Of a stretch of DNA of 64,000 nt, positions 63,733 to 64,000 are shown piece after piece. Origin of the DNA: JBBRVW01 sp963784645 (GTDB taxonomy: Bacteria; Actinomycetota; Actinomycetes; JACCUZ01); NCBI GenBank assembly GCA_963784645.1, contig CAWARY010000015.1, forward strand, positions 372,001-436,000. Direction: 5' to 3'. The translations under genes and the position numbers were made by a program. The notes beneath the pieces were generated by a model. It did no database searches, was not told the origin of the DNA, and saw only the letters and a program-made list of their open reading frames with translations. Every line of letters begins with the position of its first letter. Within the stretch, counting starts at the first letter, position 1.

Positions 63733-64000
63733 ATGCGCCTCCTCTTCTTCGGCACCTACGACGCCGCGGCGCACCCCCGGGTCGCGATCCTGCGCGACGG
63801 GCTGGCCGGGCACGGCGCGACCGTGCGCGAGTGCAACGCTCCCCTCGGGCTGTCGACCGCGGCGCGGGTCTCGATGCTCCGGCGCCCGTGGACCCTGCCC
63901 CGGCTCCTCGTGCGGCTCGCGTGGTGCTGGGCGATGCTGGTGGCCCGGTCGGCCCGGTACCGGCGCGACGGCGGCTGGCCGGACGTCGTGGTGGTCGGCT
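63733..64000 (+). CDS. Glycosyltransferase N-terminal part, cut by the window edge
   Basis: The first 89 residues of a probable GT4-like glycosyltransferase: MRLLFFGTYDAAAHPRVAIL, then GLAGHGATVRECNAPLG and a hydrophobic stretch LVRLAWCWAMLVARSARY, ending WPDVVVVG at the window edge. The beginning resembles GT-B N-domains that bind the acceptor. The donor-binding C-domain is outside the window. It is divergent from the SpoIID gene, with the 19-bp inverted repeat in the gap. It may belong to a polysaccharide locus that continues to the right. Confidence 0.75.
   Translation, partial: MRLLFFGTYDAAAHPRVAILRDGLAGHGATVRECNAPLGLSTAARVSMLRRPWTLPRLLVRLAWCWAMLVARSARYRRDGGWPDVVVVG

Overview
The window is high-GC DNA, densely packed with genes that often start with GTG and overlap by 4 bp. 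It carries clear actinobacterial markers: a WhiB regulator, MtrA/MtrB/LpqB, the F420 genes fbiA/fbiB, DUF3499, a Rv3235-type protein and a GAF-ANTAR protein. Gene order from about 10.5 to 61 kb follows the Mycobacterium tuberculosis Rv3235-Rv3265 neighbourhood (Rv3235-like, secA, hpf, comF, lpqB-mtrB-mtrA, ahcY, SIS/manB, DUF3499, metallopeptidase-like, whiB2, fbiA-fbiB, sugar nucleotidyltransferase, glycosyltransferase). This is a core chromosomal segment of a filamentous or coccoid actinomycete. The genus cannot be fixed from the sequence alone. No rRNA, tRNA, CRISPR array, phage or complete insertion sequence was seen.

Layout. 0-6.5 kb: a truncated WS/DGAT acyltransferase, a cupredoxin-like lipoprotein with a polytopic membrane protein, and a divergent cluster of HAD hydrolase, APH-like kinase and acyl-CoA dehydrogenase that reproduces the domain set of vertebrate ACAD10. 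6.5-11.1 kb: CpaE- and CpaB-like proteins, a small HTH protein, a LysM protein and a Rv3235-like protein. 11.2-16.3 kb: secA and a three-gene GNAT array. 16.3-26.3 kb: a more accessory stretch with a YcaQ/AlkZ-like glycosylase, a DUF559 nuclease-like gene, an MMPL exporter, a NarL-type two-component system with DUF4097, a SigE-family sigma factor and a HEAT-like protein. 26.3-33.1 kb: a NarL-type regulator, hpf, comF, lpqB, mtrB and mtrA. 33.2-42.1 kb: translationally coupled membrane/DUF4129/DUF4350/MoxR genes with DUF58 close behind, then SpoIIM, RDD and GAF-ANTAR genes. 42.4-49.2 kb: ahcY, CDF transporter, SIS isomerase, Trm112-like protein, phosphomannomutase and small zinc proteins. 49.6-64 kb: DUF5719 with a giant GT2 protein, whiB, the F420 genes, an AlkA-type glycosylase, DUF3105, a sugar-nucleotide synthase, a GT4, a SpoIID/FG-GAP protein and a truncated glycosyltransferase.

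How the parts fit together. Much of the window serves the cell envelope: MtrAB-LpqB signalling, SecA export, GDP-mannose supply, glycosyltransferases, MoxR/DUF58, SpoIIM and SpoIID. Redox and methyl-cycle housekeeping (F420, ahcY) and stress responses (hpf, sigma factor) are also present.

The most unusual signal is a family of five 48-52 bp near-perfect palindromes at 18.0, 19.1, 25.6, 26.2 and 57.2 kb. Their outer arms (TGTCAGCC) and central GCCGG are shared, while an inner 6-mer differs between copies and stays base-paired. Every copy lies within about 20 bp of a stop codon, one copy supplies a stop codon, and four of them bracket two single genes (DUF559 and HEAT-like). Other strong inverted repeats lie between convergent genes (42.2 kb, 49.3 kb) and in a divergent promoter region (63.6 kb).
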